From positions 447,966 through 511,965 of the forward strand of contig JAJEKV010000095.1 in the NCBI GenBank assembly GCA_021234155.1: a DNA stretch of 64,000 nt. The letters run 5' to 3'. Under the pieces are notes generated by a model, which searched no databases, was not told where the DNA came from, and saw only the letters and a program-made list of their open reading frames with translations. Both the position numbers and the translations under genes were made by a program. Below, piece by piece: positions 11,991 through 22,946 of this stretch. This stretch comes from Isoetes taiwanensis. Taxonomy: Eukaryota; Streptophyta; Lycopodiopsida; Isoetales; Isoetaceae. Each line of letters opens with the position of its first letter. Position 1 is the first letter of the stretch.

Positions 11991-13228
11991 ATGCAGCAAA
12001 CATATGTCTTACTATCAAATATTTGTGATGTAGCCGCAAGTGGGATGAAATGAGGAGCATGAGAACTTGGTGCTCCAAGGTAGTATAAGTTGGACATAAC
12101 GTTGCTTGATTGAGGAGGTTGAATGAGGAGATGAAATTTGGACCACAGATCCTATTTTTTACGTGATTTTGATGCCATTTGCAACTTAATGCTCTATAAT
12201 TGGAGCTGTATTTATCATGCTAAGTTGTGGCCTTGAAATCTTCAAGGTTTCACCGATTTTGCATATGAAATTGGTGGAAGCGGCAGAGATTAAGATACTT
12301 CCTCCCGGTCACGAAAAACACCAAGTGAATATTCAATATTAGTATGTGCAGATTAATGCACGTGATAAGCTTGGCTTATTCAAACCTGAGAAACATATGG
12401 TCATTTTCAAGTACATTTGAGTTCAAAGGAATCAACATCTAAGCTCCATCTAGCGTCAAGTTTGAGCTTAATTAGAAATATGGGACATATGTCGGACAAA
12501 TTTAGGAGCACAATTTGGGCATGCAAATGGTTTGGATGTGGATGAGCTTTGGTGCTTAGTGTTCAACGCGATTTACGCATACTTTTGTGCATCGGCGGAT
12601 GAGGTGTCTCAATCAAGTTAAGGAGGATTTCATCTTGGCGTTTGTAATTACATTTTGAGACAAATTGAAGCGAGCTCCAACTTCTACTAGTTATAGAAAA
12701 AAGTGGCGATGTTGGTCCTATCATCACTTTCTCCTACTACTCGGTGAAGCCGAAGAACACTGTGGGTATGGACTTGGCTCCCACTCATGTTGTTCCTTCC
12801 ATGGGACATCAGTAACTTGGGGATTTGGTAAGACTTTTACTATTATTGTGAATATCGTTCCATAATTCTCTTCTAATTACCAAGTACCGTAATTGGCTTT
12901 ATTTGCTCTTTATTTCTCTCTTCGTTAATAGGGTTTTCGGTTATTGGATCGGGCGTCCTATCAATTGCCATAGCATCTTGTCCAAGGCATATGTGTAAAG
13001 CGCATGTCGATTAAAACTCCTATATTATGGTTCCCTTTATTCTTTCCATATGTTTTTTATCTGTTTATTTTTATTCTAATACTGGCAAATCACTATATTC
13101 TTACAGTTGTTTGTTCTTTGGCACTTATGTACTTACATAAACAACCTCTATAGTGTATATTTCTTGGCACTTACATACTTACATAAACAAGCTAACTGGC
13201 ACATAAAGTTTACCTATGTTTGCTTTAG
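11991..13228. other. No gene seen
   Basis: AT-rich sequence that follows the PPR relic. Open frames are short and carry no motif. I found no repeats. Confidence 0.4.
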
Positions 13229-13860
13229 TTAGGGCCCGAAGGGCCCAAAATTTTTTTTAATATATCAATCAACACACAACTACCATTAACATTATTAACA
13301 CAAACCATTGCATTTAACACATTTAAATTAAAATCCCCCTTAAACCCCCTTTGGTTTGGGTGCATATTCACACGGGGGGATACGTAGGGCAACGAGAGCT
13401 GTCAGATGGGCATATTTGCCCTTTATTCCAAGATTTGGACCGTACATAGCGATCCTCGTTTGTGGGGTATATATGTATAAGTTTTTGTATACTGTATATT
13501 GAGATTTGCAAAATACTATAAGGTTTGAAAGAATGTACTTAATGGTGTTAATTTTGTACATGTATTATAAATATAGCGATCCTCGTTTGTGGGGTATATA
13601 TGTATAAGTTTTTGTATACTGTATATTGAGATTTGCAAAATACTATAAGGTTTGAAAGAATGTACTTAATGGTGTTAATTTTGTACATGTATTATAAATA
13701 TATTTTTGGGGCTCTCGCTGCCCTACGTATCCCCCCGTGTGAATATGCACCCAAACCAAAGGGGGTTTAAGGGGGATTTTAATTTAAATGTGTTAAATGC
13801 AATGGTTTGTGTTAATAATGTTAATGGTAGTTGTGTGTTGGTAGTTTGAGCAAACAATGC
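13229..13860. mobile_element. Foldback repeat family, copy 2 with both arms
   Basis: The left arm (13229-13395) is the reverse complement of the right arm (13700-13860). The left end carries the hairpin GGGCCCGAAGGGCCC and the A/T run; the arms meet the core at CGAGAGCTGTCAG and GGGGCTCTCGCTGCCC. The right arm loses similarity near its outer end, before the hairpin. The core shares landmarks with the copies at 4119 and 50340. The long arms and lack of coding capacity fit a foldback or MITE-type element. Confidence 0.75.
13446..13700. repeat. 127-bp tandem duplication in the foldback core
   Basis: ATAGCGATCCTCGTTTGTGG starts at 13446 and again at 13573, and the two units are nearly identical to their ends. 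Copies 1 and 3 of the family have a single unit, so the duplication is private to this copy. Confidence 0.9.
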
Positions 13861-14289
13861 TATAAACGTAAAACAAACTTGAATAACCACCATAAGAACT
13901 ATAATTGGCGTAAAAAGCACTCTATAACTACTCCAACATTATAAGTGGGGCTAACAATAGAATGTTAACATGGATAACTATCATTGCATTTATGTGTTGT
14001 TTGAAAAACCATACTACAAAACACAATCAATTTGATGAACTATATTATGCTAAGCAACCTACATGAATAACCATCATTGGTATAGAAAACCATGCTATAA
14101 ACCATTGCCATCTCAATAGACCATGAAACCAATACAAGTAATCACATATAGATTATAAAAACCACTATAGTACGTGGTTTTTATTGAGAATATTTTTCTC
14201 CGCACAAAAAACCACATCTATAGTGGTTTTTTAGTGGTTAATTATGGCGGTTAAATTTTTGGATGCCTTGTGATCATGACTTCCACCTT
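13861..14289. other. AT-rich sequence with one hairpin
   Basis: No gene. AAAAACCACTATAG at 14157-14170 faces CTATAGTGGTTTTTT at 14218-14232, giving a 14-bp stem with a 47-base loop. It may be a small foldback element. Confidence 0.6.
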
Positions 14290-14585
14290 GGTTCATGATT
14301 AGGACTTACTCGTGGTTTTTGTGTCTACCACCTACTCGTGGTTTTCATATACTAGTGGTTGCTACCTACTCGTGGACCACTAATTCTTGGTTACCATCTA
14401 CTCATGGACCAATTTAGTTCTTGGTTGCCACCTACTCGTGGACCAATTCAGTTCTTAGTTGCCATCTACTCGTGGACCAATTCAACTCGAGATCCCCACT
14501 TACTCGTGGGTCTCTTTCTATTGTGATTACCACCTACTCGTGGGTCACATTCACTTGTGATTACCACCTCCTCGTGGGTCACGGG
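14290..14585. repeat. Minisatellite of about 38-40 bp carrying CCACCTACTCGTGG
   Basis: The 14-base motif CCACCTACTCGTGG and close variants (CCATCTACTCGTGG, CCACTTACTCGTGG, CCACCTCCTCGTGG) recur about eight times between 14325 and 14580. The motif is bounded by an inverted CCAC/GTGG. The array ends where the broken retrotransposon begins. Confidence 0.85.
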
Positions 14586-14589
14586 CCAC

Positions 14590-14902
14590 TGGATCAGATG
14601 GCAGAGATGCTCGAACAGACTCCAATAAGGTTGTATCATGAGGCCTCTTGAATAAAGTGATTTAAGCTGGAACCGATCAGGTTCTGAAATAACCTGTGAT
14701 TGCTGATCAAATGCAGGATCTCCTAGCTTAGGTTCAAGGTAGGAGCGCAAGACAAGGCATTCGGCTTCCCTTGGAGGGGTCCAGGATGGTACTTGATCAC
14801 AAAGTCAATGCGAGATAGTACTTGAGTATGCCACCGGGCCTCGCAACAGTTGAGCACTCGAGTAGAGTGAAAATATTCTAGATTTCGATGATCTGTATAG
14901 AC
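14590..14902 (-). pseudogene. Ty3/gypsy RNase H end and linker (downstream half of split element)
   Basis: Read on the minus strand this continues the polyprotein of 20820-22900. After removal of the hAT element and one target copy the frame reads VYTDHRNLEYFHSTRVL, the conserved end of the retroviral-type RNase H. It is followed by a KYHPGP segment of the connection region at about 14790. Typical RNase H and connection residues (TDH, NLEYF, KYHPGPLQGK) are visible. Open sequence continues to about 14600 through the linker before the integrase. No integrase follows: the element is cut off by the minisatellite at 14290-14585. Confidence 0.85.
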
Positions 14903-15080
14903 CAGTGTAGGTTAAGTACGCGTACGGTACCTTTGAAGTACCTAACGTACCGATCTGGGACGTACAATACGTACGGTGCAAGAAGATGCACATTTTAATT
15001 CTTTTTTTTAAGTTGAATTCCGTACGCGTACGTAACATGTTATAATGTACCGTACCGTACCTTACGTATGGTATGTACGT
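14903..15080. promoter_or_regulatory. Left subterminal GTAC-rich repeat cluster of the hAT element
   Basis: GTACG, CGTACG and GTACC occur about a dozen times in 170 bp, on both strands, for example GTACGCGTACGGTACC at 14918. Short subterminal repeats of this type bind transposase in Ac/Ds and other hAT elements; the role here is inferred from position and density. Confidence 0.65.
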
Positions 15081-17346
15081 TAAAATAATATGAGTTAAAA
15101 AAAAAAAAAAAATCATAGGACCCCCTTTTTTTTCGTATTTTATCCTTAAAAATTCTAAATTCTTTTTGTTACTATGTCTCGAACCCTAAACTGCCCCGAA
15201 CCTTTTTCCTAAACCCTAAAGCTCCTGTTGCATCCGACTTCGGCAATGCAGCGGCCATGTTCCTCCGGATCGAGCGGCAACAAGCGACCATTTTCAGCCG
15301 CGACCATTGAAAGCAAACACCATTGAGCACCATTGAGCAGCAGAGTAGAGCAGAGCATCGATTTATCAAGATTCTATGATATCAGACTGCTTTTTTCTGC
15401 TCTATCTATCCCACGACCTTAGCATAGCTTCATCATAACATAAGGTAAAAATTCGTTTTCATATTGCTTATTCTTTATGCAAGTAGTTTAGTGTGCAACG
15501 TTCTTCCAATAACACCTTGCCTGGCCCAGACAGACGCTCCTCGGTGTCCTTTTCTTTCTAATCTTTACTACATTTACGGTTGCCTTCCTTCCCCTGTTTC
15601 TTTTCTTTCCCCTAGATTTGTGCATATAGGGGCCCTTGGTTGCATGACTCACGAAAGCACATTGTGTTTTCCATCATCATTTAACTTGCTAAGCATGTGT
15701 CTCTTTGTTTGTTAGCGATTCTGATTTTCTGCTATTCACTTGGTCAGTTTCAATGGGATCTGTACTTTGTCTATTTTTTTGCGGCATTGTTCCACAAAAT
15801 GTTTGATCCTGAAATTCCGTATCTAATTTGATATTTAGCACTTCATTTTGATTAATGTCTTCAATTTCAGATGAGGGCCCATCTGAGGTCTGATCCACCC
15901 TGTCTTTGCTTTATCCAAGATCATTTTCAGGCAACTTGGATAGTTCTGCTGGCGAAATCTCTTGAATTGGTTCCTGGAGTCCCTGTGCTTCTTCTTGATC
16001 AGCAGGTAGATCCTGTGTATTACAATCTTTTCGAAATCCTGCCTTAAAGTCAGAAGATTTTCCATCTCTTAGGCAAAGGTCATGAGACTTTCTGTTCCCA
16101 TGATTAGAGTCATTGCAATCGTTTTTAGACTAGCTTTTTTGATTGAGATCATTATGAAACTGTATGGATGTTTTTGCAGATGGCATTATGAAATCGTTAT
16201 GTGACATGTAATGGCACAGATTCAGAGGATGGAAAAGTAGGTACAGATGTTGCTGTAAGTGTTAAAGAATGCGTTACAAAGTCTTTTTTTCTTGCTAATT
16301 AAATCCTTATGTTTTCCAGGACTCTCTTTGTGCCAATATAAGATGGAGACCATTTTTGGTGCTTTGGCTGGTATGGATTAGCATTTTGGTACTACAGAAT
16401 TTAAAGGTAATGATTTAACACTTACAAAATTGAATGGCCTTTTCAGTGTAACATGCATTTGTGTGTAAACGCAGGCTAGCTCAACTGAGTGCGATCTACA
16501 ATTTCGGATCTACAATCTTTTGCAAGTAATATTCGTCTAATTCATATGGCTAAATGGACAAGTTTATTTACGTATCTTACAACTTTCTCCATCAACTAGT
16601 AGAAAATGCATATGTGATGGCATCTGCCCTGTTTTATCTCTGAGGCCAAGAAAGGTAATGGCACTTATTTCGATTTTGTTAAGTCTGATCCATCTTATTC
16701 TGTTTTTTTATTCTGAATCTGATCCATCTTATTTAGGTTGAGGACCAACCATTATTCCTTTTAAGCTTTAAGGTGAGATTATTAAGAGCAACCATAATGG
16801 AAAATTCTTTTTCTGTTGGTTTTTAGTTTCTGTTAGCAGCAAATTAAGAATGCAATTAACATGTAGATAATAGAGATTGCAGGTTTGAATGCATCTAGAA
16901 AGCTGGAGAAGCAGTTAAAAGAAGAAAAGCGAACACAATATACAAAGGCGGATTCAAATTTGTTGCCTCAACCTCAACAAACTACTCACAAATTGCTTCG
17001 AGTGAGTCTTTTCCTCATGTATTCTGCATTAGATTTGACAACAAGTCTGCTTTAGGAAAATGTTGTACTTAGTTTATAATCCTAAGCTGATAACAGAATA
17101 TGTTGTCTTACTTTTCCATGTCTTACATTAGCTGATAACATAACAGAATAACTTTTCCATGTCTTTCATAAGCTGATAACAGAATATCATGAGAAAAGAA
17201 ATTGTTAGACCGTGCTTTTTGGAATATTTCTACAACAAAATTTACTGCTCAACACTTATGCTGGTTTTTGTATAGCTGCATGCCCTTTTTTGCTGCATGC
17301 ATGTTATTTCTGCATATTCTGCTAATGCAATAGCATCTTTTATAGG
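15081..17346 (+). other. hAT leader region upstream of the transposase
   Basis: Non-coding 5' part of the hAT element. An A-run at 15098-15114 is followed by T-rich sequence. Alternating T-rich stretches and AG sites suggest leader introns (for example AG before GTTTGAATGCATC near 16880 and GTGAGTC at 17000), but I cannot place exons with certainty. A second copy of 15683-17440 lies at 1306-3060. Confidence 0.55.
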
Positions 17347-20111
17347 ATGCCACGAAAGGGATCAGATCTTTGGGATAAGTTTTGCGTGAATGTGGTTAAG
17401 GTTAACAATGATAATAGGGAATGGGATTGTGCATTTTGTGGTCAACATGGCAAGGGTACGAAGACAAGGATGATAGCACACGTGGGCCATATTGGTGGGA
17501 AGGGGACAAGAGGATGCCCTCAAGTGACAGATGAGGCACGAGCGGAAGCAAGGAAGGAGGCTAAGGTATTTGAGGCAGGTTCAAGTATGGAAGACCCGTC
17601 TTTAGACAACATCATCCCTTTGGCCACTCCATCAAATTTGCCAACTCCATTAGCTTCTTCTTCCCCTTTACAAACACAAACCTTATCTTTTTCTTCTGTT
17701 TCTGATCACCGTCCGCATAAAACACAAACAAAGCTTAAAGGGAGAAGTGTGTTAACTCTCCAAAGGATGGAGTATGCCATGGAAATGGAGGTCAGATGTT
17801 TTGTGGAAGCAAACCTGTCTTTTAATTTATTAAAATTGCCCTGCTGGAAGAAGATGATAGAAGCCTTCTCGCAGATTGGAGAGACTTGTAGTGGTGTTAC
17901 ATATTCGGCAATGAGAACTTCAAGGTTAAAGAAAACGTTTGCTGATGTAAAAAATAAATGTGACCACATAAAAGCCACTTGGCCAAAATATGGCTGCACT
18001 CTTATGTCAGATGGATGGGTCGACGTGAATGGAAGAGGTTTGATAAATATCCTTGTTTCCAGCGCATATGGAACAATGTTTTTAAGAACCATTGATTGTA
18101 GCACAATTGGGACTAGAGTTGATGCAGCGTGGTTAGCCGAGAAAATGAAGGAGGCAATTATTGAAGTTGGAAAAGAGAATGTAGTGCAAGTTGTAACAGA
18201 CAATGCTTCAACTTGTAGGGCCATGGGAAATTTGATTGAAGAGGATTTTCCCACTATAGTAAGAACGCCTTGTGCTTCTCATTGCCTTGATCTTCTGTTG
18301 GAAGATATTGGCAATCTTGATTGGGTAAAGACTGCCCATAATAAGGCAAACAAAATTACATTGTTTTTCAAGAAAAAGAAGAATGCAAAAACCATTTTCA
18401 GACATTATAGCCCTGACCTGACGCTGTTAAGACCTAGCAAAACCAGATTTGGGGTCATTTTCATTGTGATTCAGCGTTTAAAGAAGTTGTGGTCGCCTTT
18501 GCAACAGACTGTAGTTTCTGATTTTTGGAAAAAATGGGCGGACATCAAAACTGTTGAGGCTAAAACAATCCAGAATTTTATTCTAGACCCTGCAACAATT
18601 GACCAGTTTGATCTGGTACTAAAGGTGATGGAGCCTCTTTATCGTGTCTTGCGCTTAACAGACATAGAAGGCTGCACAATGGGTCTAGTATACGAGTTTA
18701 TGCGACGATGTGAAGTTGTATTGAGGAGTGAAGGTTCCGAGTCTGAAAATGAAAACAAAGATAAGTATGTACTTTGCCTTACCTTTGTTTAACCAAAATA
18801 TTTTGTTTTTCATTGAAATGTTTGTGATTTTGTTTTATCTAAATTCGACCAGGTATGATCAAGTGCTTAAACTGTTTGAGAAACGTTGGAAATGGTTTAA
18901 AAGACCAATTCACATAGTTGCGCACCTCCTTCATCCATTGTGGAGGCGAGATAGTCTCATTGTTCCTCCTGAACTTATGGAAGGTTTGATTACGTATATC
19001 AGTGCAGTTTATAATGTGGATGAAAGCGCGAAGTTGTTGGAGCAATTTGATGCTTTTAGAAACAATGCTTCATCCATGTTCACATCTCCCCTTGCACAAA
19101 CTGAGAGTTATCAAGCTAAACCTGTTTCATGGTGGGAACATTTTGGAGGGCATACACCAGAATTACAGAAGTTGGCCCTTCGTGTATTATCACAGGTTAC
19201 TATTTATATGTTTTGACCATTTCAATTTTATCTTAACTCGTTATAACCTTTGTCTAATTTTAGGATTGTTCTTCGGGCGCATGTGAGCGAAATTGGAGTG
19301 CTCACGCCCTGGCACATACAAAAAAGAGGAACCGTTTAAAGCCTGCTCAATTGGAACGCTTGGTTTTTATTAGGGAGAACCTAAGGCTGATGCATAAATT
19401 TGAAGCGTGCGGAAAATCCCCAAAGCAGGTATTTAAGTTATATGCAATTTCTGATTTGTGAAGTTCTGATTTGCAATTTCAGATTTACATTTTCTGATTT
19501 TATGAACCAACGTTGATTTGTGAAGTGCTTTATTTGTCTGTTTTTTGTTTTAATTTATCCACTTGACTATTATAATTGTTGCAGGTGAATCCACTTGAAT
19601 TAACAAGAACTGATCCTTCAAATATTAGTGAAACCTTGGCTGACTTGTTAAGTGTGCAAGAGAGGGAGTTGGTAAAGAAATTTTTTGAAGAGAGCACAAG
19701 TTCTAAGCGAGTGACTAGGAGTCAAAGTAGGGCTGCTAGTACATCTGCTGCTGCTGCTTCTAGACGTAGAGGAAGGGGTCGAGGAAGAGGCCGAGGAAGG
19801 GGACGAGGAAGGGCTACTGCTGCAACAGGAAGGGCAGCGATAGAGGAAGTGGACGAAGTAGAAGATGAAGAGGAATGGGAGGAAGTTGGAGAAGATTCTG
19901 GACATGACGAGGATGTGGACATGGAAGATAACCTTTCCGATGCCGATACATCCGATGATGCAAGTTCTTCAGCTGAGAGCAATGATGACAATATTCTTGG
20001 TAAGTTTATTCTTATTATTAATGCTAGAATCTTAGTTGTTATAATAACTACAAATCTGATTTATTTTCTATGATATTTTAAGGTCGTCTAGAAGATATGG
20101 ATTCAGAATAA
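17347..20111 (+). CDS. hAT transposase with BED zinc finger, five coding exons
   Basis: Proposed exons are 17347-18764, 18853-19195, 19264-19428, 19585-19999 and 20083-20111. All have GT-AG borders, the phases agree, and the product is 789 residues without a stop. Order of domains: BED-type finger (about 5-60, CAFC then H and GCPQ), a DUF659-like RNase H fold, and the hAT dimerisation region in exons 2 and 3 (WWEHFGGHTPELQKLA; CERNWSAHA). The acidic triad is visible as D222 in MSDGW, D285 in VTDNAS and E595 in CERNW; the CxxH motif is PCASHC. The C-terminus adds a run of alternating Arg-Gly (about 704-722) and a long Asp/Glu tail, unusual additions possibly for nucleic-acid contact and nuclear retention. 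It should excise and insert elements with CAGTGT ends. I chose the ATG at 17347 because it opens the BED domain and follows an intron-like acceptor. Confidence 0.9.
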
Positions 20112-20640
20112 AAGAGAATAAAGCTCCAAATATGCATGTTTTTTGGTACGTGTATTTCTGAAATTTCCAGCCTTTTTGTTGATTCTAAATAGTTGATATT
20201 AACAAATCAAAGTTTAACAAATACAGGTTTCAGCTGATGTTAACATACACAGGTTCGGAACTCTTGTGATGTGCACGAAAAAAAGAAAAAAAACAGCTCA
20301 ATGTTTTAAATTTGTTGCTGAATTGCTGAGTTTCATATTTGTTTAAAAGTAGTAGCCACAAACATTAGAATTCTGAAAATTGACAAGTAATTTTGGTTTC
20401 ATGCTGCTGTAAAACAAAAACAGGGTTGAATACTAATATACTATATATTGCAATATGATAAGATAGTAGAAACACAAATGGAACTTTGAATTTTGTTTCA
20501 GATAATCAGATTTCTAAATGCATACATAGTTTTGAATCATGACTGAAAACAAGCACATTAGTTAAACTATAAAACAACATATTAAAAATATTAAATAATG
20601 TTAATTAAATGGCAAATGCTTACAACTTCAAGGTATTTTA
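20112..20640 (+). other. hAT 3' untranslated region
   Basis: AT-rich, no ORF of interest. It separates the transposase stop from the right subterminal repeat cluster. Confidence 0.6.
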
Positions 20641-20811
20641 TGTTAAATACGTACTGTACGTACTTTAAGCACTTTATAGGTACCGTACCTTTGATTTTTT
20701 TACAAAAAAATAAAAATTCGGTACGTTACCTTTAGCCCAAGAACGTTACATGGTACAGTACGTAAAATACGTACCATACAAGTACGGCACGTCCAGTACG
20801 TGACAACACTG
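20641..20811. promoter_or_regulatory. Right subterminal GTAC-rich repeat cluster of the hAT element
   Basis: GTACG/CGTAC/GTACC motifs recur about a dozen times up to the terminal TGACAACACTG, mirroring the left end. Presumed transposase-binding sites by analogy with other hAT elements. Confidence 0.65.
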
Positions 20812-20819
20812 GTATAGAC

Positions 20820-22900
20820 TGTGACCTTATAAAGAGATCCCTCCAGGAAACATCTCCACGCCTTGAAAAAATCAACTATCGCCAACAACTCCTTGTCATA
20901 AATGGGATAGTTGATTTCAGCAGCCTGAAACTTCCACGAGTGAAAGGCGATCGGATACAATTCGTGATCATCCTCCTCCCGTGACAGGATAACACCAAGA
21001 GCAAAATCAAAAGCATTTGCTTCGACAATATATGACTGCAAAGGATCTGCATGAGCAAGAACTGGTGTCGTGGTAAAAGCATGCTTCAGTGTAACAAAAG
21101 CAGATTCTGCTTCCATATTCCATTCAAATGGCACGTCCTTAACCATGAGGTGTGTCAAAGGAAGGGCAATTCTTTCGTATTGTTTTCCAGCCTTAGAGAT
21201 TGAGCTAATGCCAACTGTTCCCCACTCATTCTCTTCGAATATTCCCAAATGAAACACCAATAGAAATTGGCAAACCCAAGAAAACAGTGAACATCTCAAA
21301 TGGTTGAAGGTGTTTGCCACTCTAGAATAGTGCTGACCTTTTCAGGATCCATAGAGACTTGTGGAGTGATATGATAGCCAAGGAACTCCACATTATCCTG
21401 TTCGAACTGACACTTCTCAAGTTTGGCATATAACCCGTGCTCACAAAGCTTCTGAAGGACCTGTTGAACATGCCTCTCATGTTCTTCAAGAGTCTTAGAA
21501 TAAATAAGAATATCATCCAAATAGATGATGACAAAAGTAGAACTCCCGGAAGGCATCATTGGCCATATGCTGGAATACCGTTGGAGCATTAGTAATCCCA
21601 AATGGCATAGCTGTGTACTCAAAATGGCCATCGCGAGTACGAAAAGCTGTTTTCCACTCATCACCCCGGATCCGGATAAGATTGTAGGCACCCCGAAGAT
21701 CAATCTTCATAAAATAACGTGCGCTTTGGAGTCGCTCCAATAACTCTGGGATCAAACGGATACCAATTTGGCACTGTGATTTTATTGAGGCCACGATAAT
21801 CAACGACTAGACGCAGAGAATCATCCTTCCTTTTTATGAAGAAGATAGGTGCTACAGCAGGGGACTGAGAATATCGAATGAAACCAGGGGCTAGAATCTC
21901 TTCAATATAATCCCGCAAAACCTTCAACTCAACGGGAGCTAGACCATATATCGGACCATATGGTGGCATTGTGTCGGGCTGCAAATCAATGGGACAATCA
22001 TATGGACGATGCTCTGGAAGCTTGCTGGCCTTGACTTTGTAAAAAACATCAGAGAATACGCCATATTTATCTGGGAGCATTGGAGCCGATGGATGAACCT
22101 GGATTGTAAATATTGAACTTGAATTTTTCCTTCCAGATTTAATAAACTCGTGAAGTAAAATCTTCGAGATACGAAACTTAGGGCATGAGGAAGCCTCTAC
22201 AAAAGCAGGAGCAGGAGCAGGAGTAGGAACTGGAACTGGAACTGGAACTGAAACTGGGGCAGGAGCAGAAACTTGAACAAGAACTGGAGCTGGGACATAA
22301 TCGAGAGCATAGTCAGAATCTGGGGCATAAACTGGAGCAGAGACAAGAGTCGAATTAGAACATGGCGCAGAAGCAAGAACAGCAAGGACGAAATCTAGAG
22401 CCCACGATACTGCACGGACTGAAGTTGATGTTGGTGCAGAGGCCTGAACTGCAGATTTATTGGAACTAGAGCTAGAACCAAAAAATTGAAACGATCTAGT
22501 ACGTCAATCAATCTGTGGGTTATGTAGCTCGAGCCAGGATAGACCCAATACTACTGGTGCATATGGGCTAGCGATGAGATTGAAGGAAATGCTACAAGAA
22601 ACTCCCTCGAACAAAACCTAAAGAGGGTCAGTACATTCTGTGACTGCACCCGAGGAGACCTCCCATCCATCAATCACTTCGACAGAACTGGGATGCTCAA
22701 CCTGGCTTCTAGGGATGGCGTGCTTACTGGTGAACGCACTATCCATAAAGCAAGCATTTACACCACAATCAAGTTGCGCCAATGCTTCCAACCTTCCAAC
22801 CTCCGATTTCAATGATGTAGAGATGAAAAATGTCTTGCTGACCTTATCCGATAGAATAAACACGTCAAGAAGTGTGAAAGGAGTATGAGAAAAAGGCGGC
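20820..22900 (-). pseudogene. Fungal-type Ty3/gypsy polyprotein (protease, RT, RNase H), upstream half
   Basis: On the minus strand the order is: retropepsin-like region (22863-22618; the active-site DSG is altered to DCG), a Pro/Val-rich linker (about 22400-22190), reverse transcriptase (about 22080-21320) and RNase H (about 21230-20820). RT motifs seen are [38 protein letters not shown] and the catalytic YLDD in [12 protein letters not shown]. RNase H shows YPIYDKELLAIV. The DYRGLNKIT and ELKVLRDYIEE wording resembles fungal and Tcn1-like chromoviruses more than the common plant clades. Frameshifts near 21700, 21520 and 21310 and the altered protease make it defective. It continues at 14902-14590 past the hAT insertion. 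LTRs were not found. Confidence 0.85.
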
Positions 22901-22946
22901 CAGCCGACGAATTACATGTTAATATGAACATGTGATAGATATTGCT

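Larger units (their letters stand above)
14903..20811 (+). mobile_element. Complete hAT-superfamily DNA transposon
   Basis: The element is 5909 bp long. It begins CAGTGTAGG and ends TGACAACACTG, so the termini share the inverted CAGTGT. It is flanked by a perfect 8-bp target duplication, GTATAGAC, at 14895-14902 and 20812-20819, as expected for hAT. Removing the element and one duplication restores a continuous RNase H reading frame of a minus-strand Ty3/gypsy element. Both ends carry clusters of GTAC/CGTACG motifs. The internal gene (17347-20111) encodes a transposase with all catalytic residues visible. The element therefore looks autonomous or recently so. Confidence 0.95.

Noticed and set aside
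17706-18254. 182-codon minus-strand frame
   Set aside because: It is fully antisense to the transposase exon and has no motif of its own.
19648-19991. Minus-strand Ser-rich frames
   Set aside because: Antisense of the Arg-Gly and acidic exon of the hAT transposase.
20820-22900. Possible integrated pararetrovirus
   Set aside because: RT, RNase H and protease wording is Ty3/gypsy of chromovirus type; no movement protein, coat zinc finger or viral order is seen.
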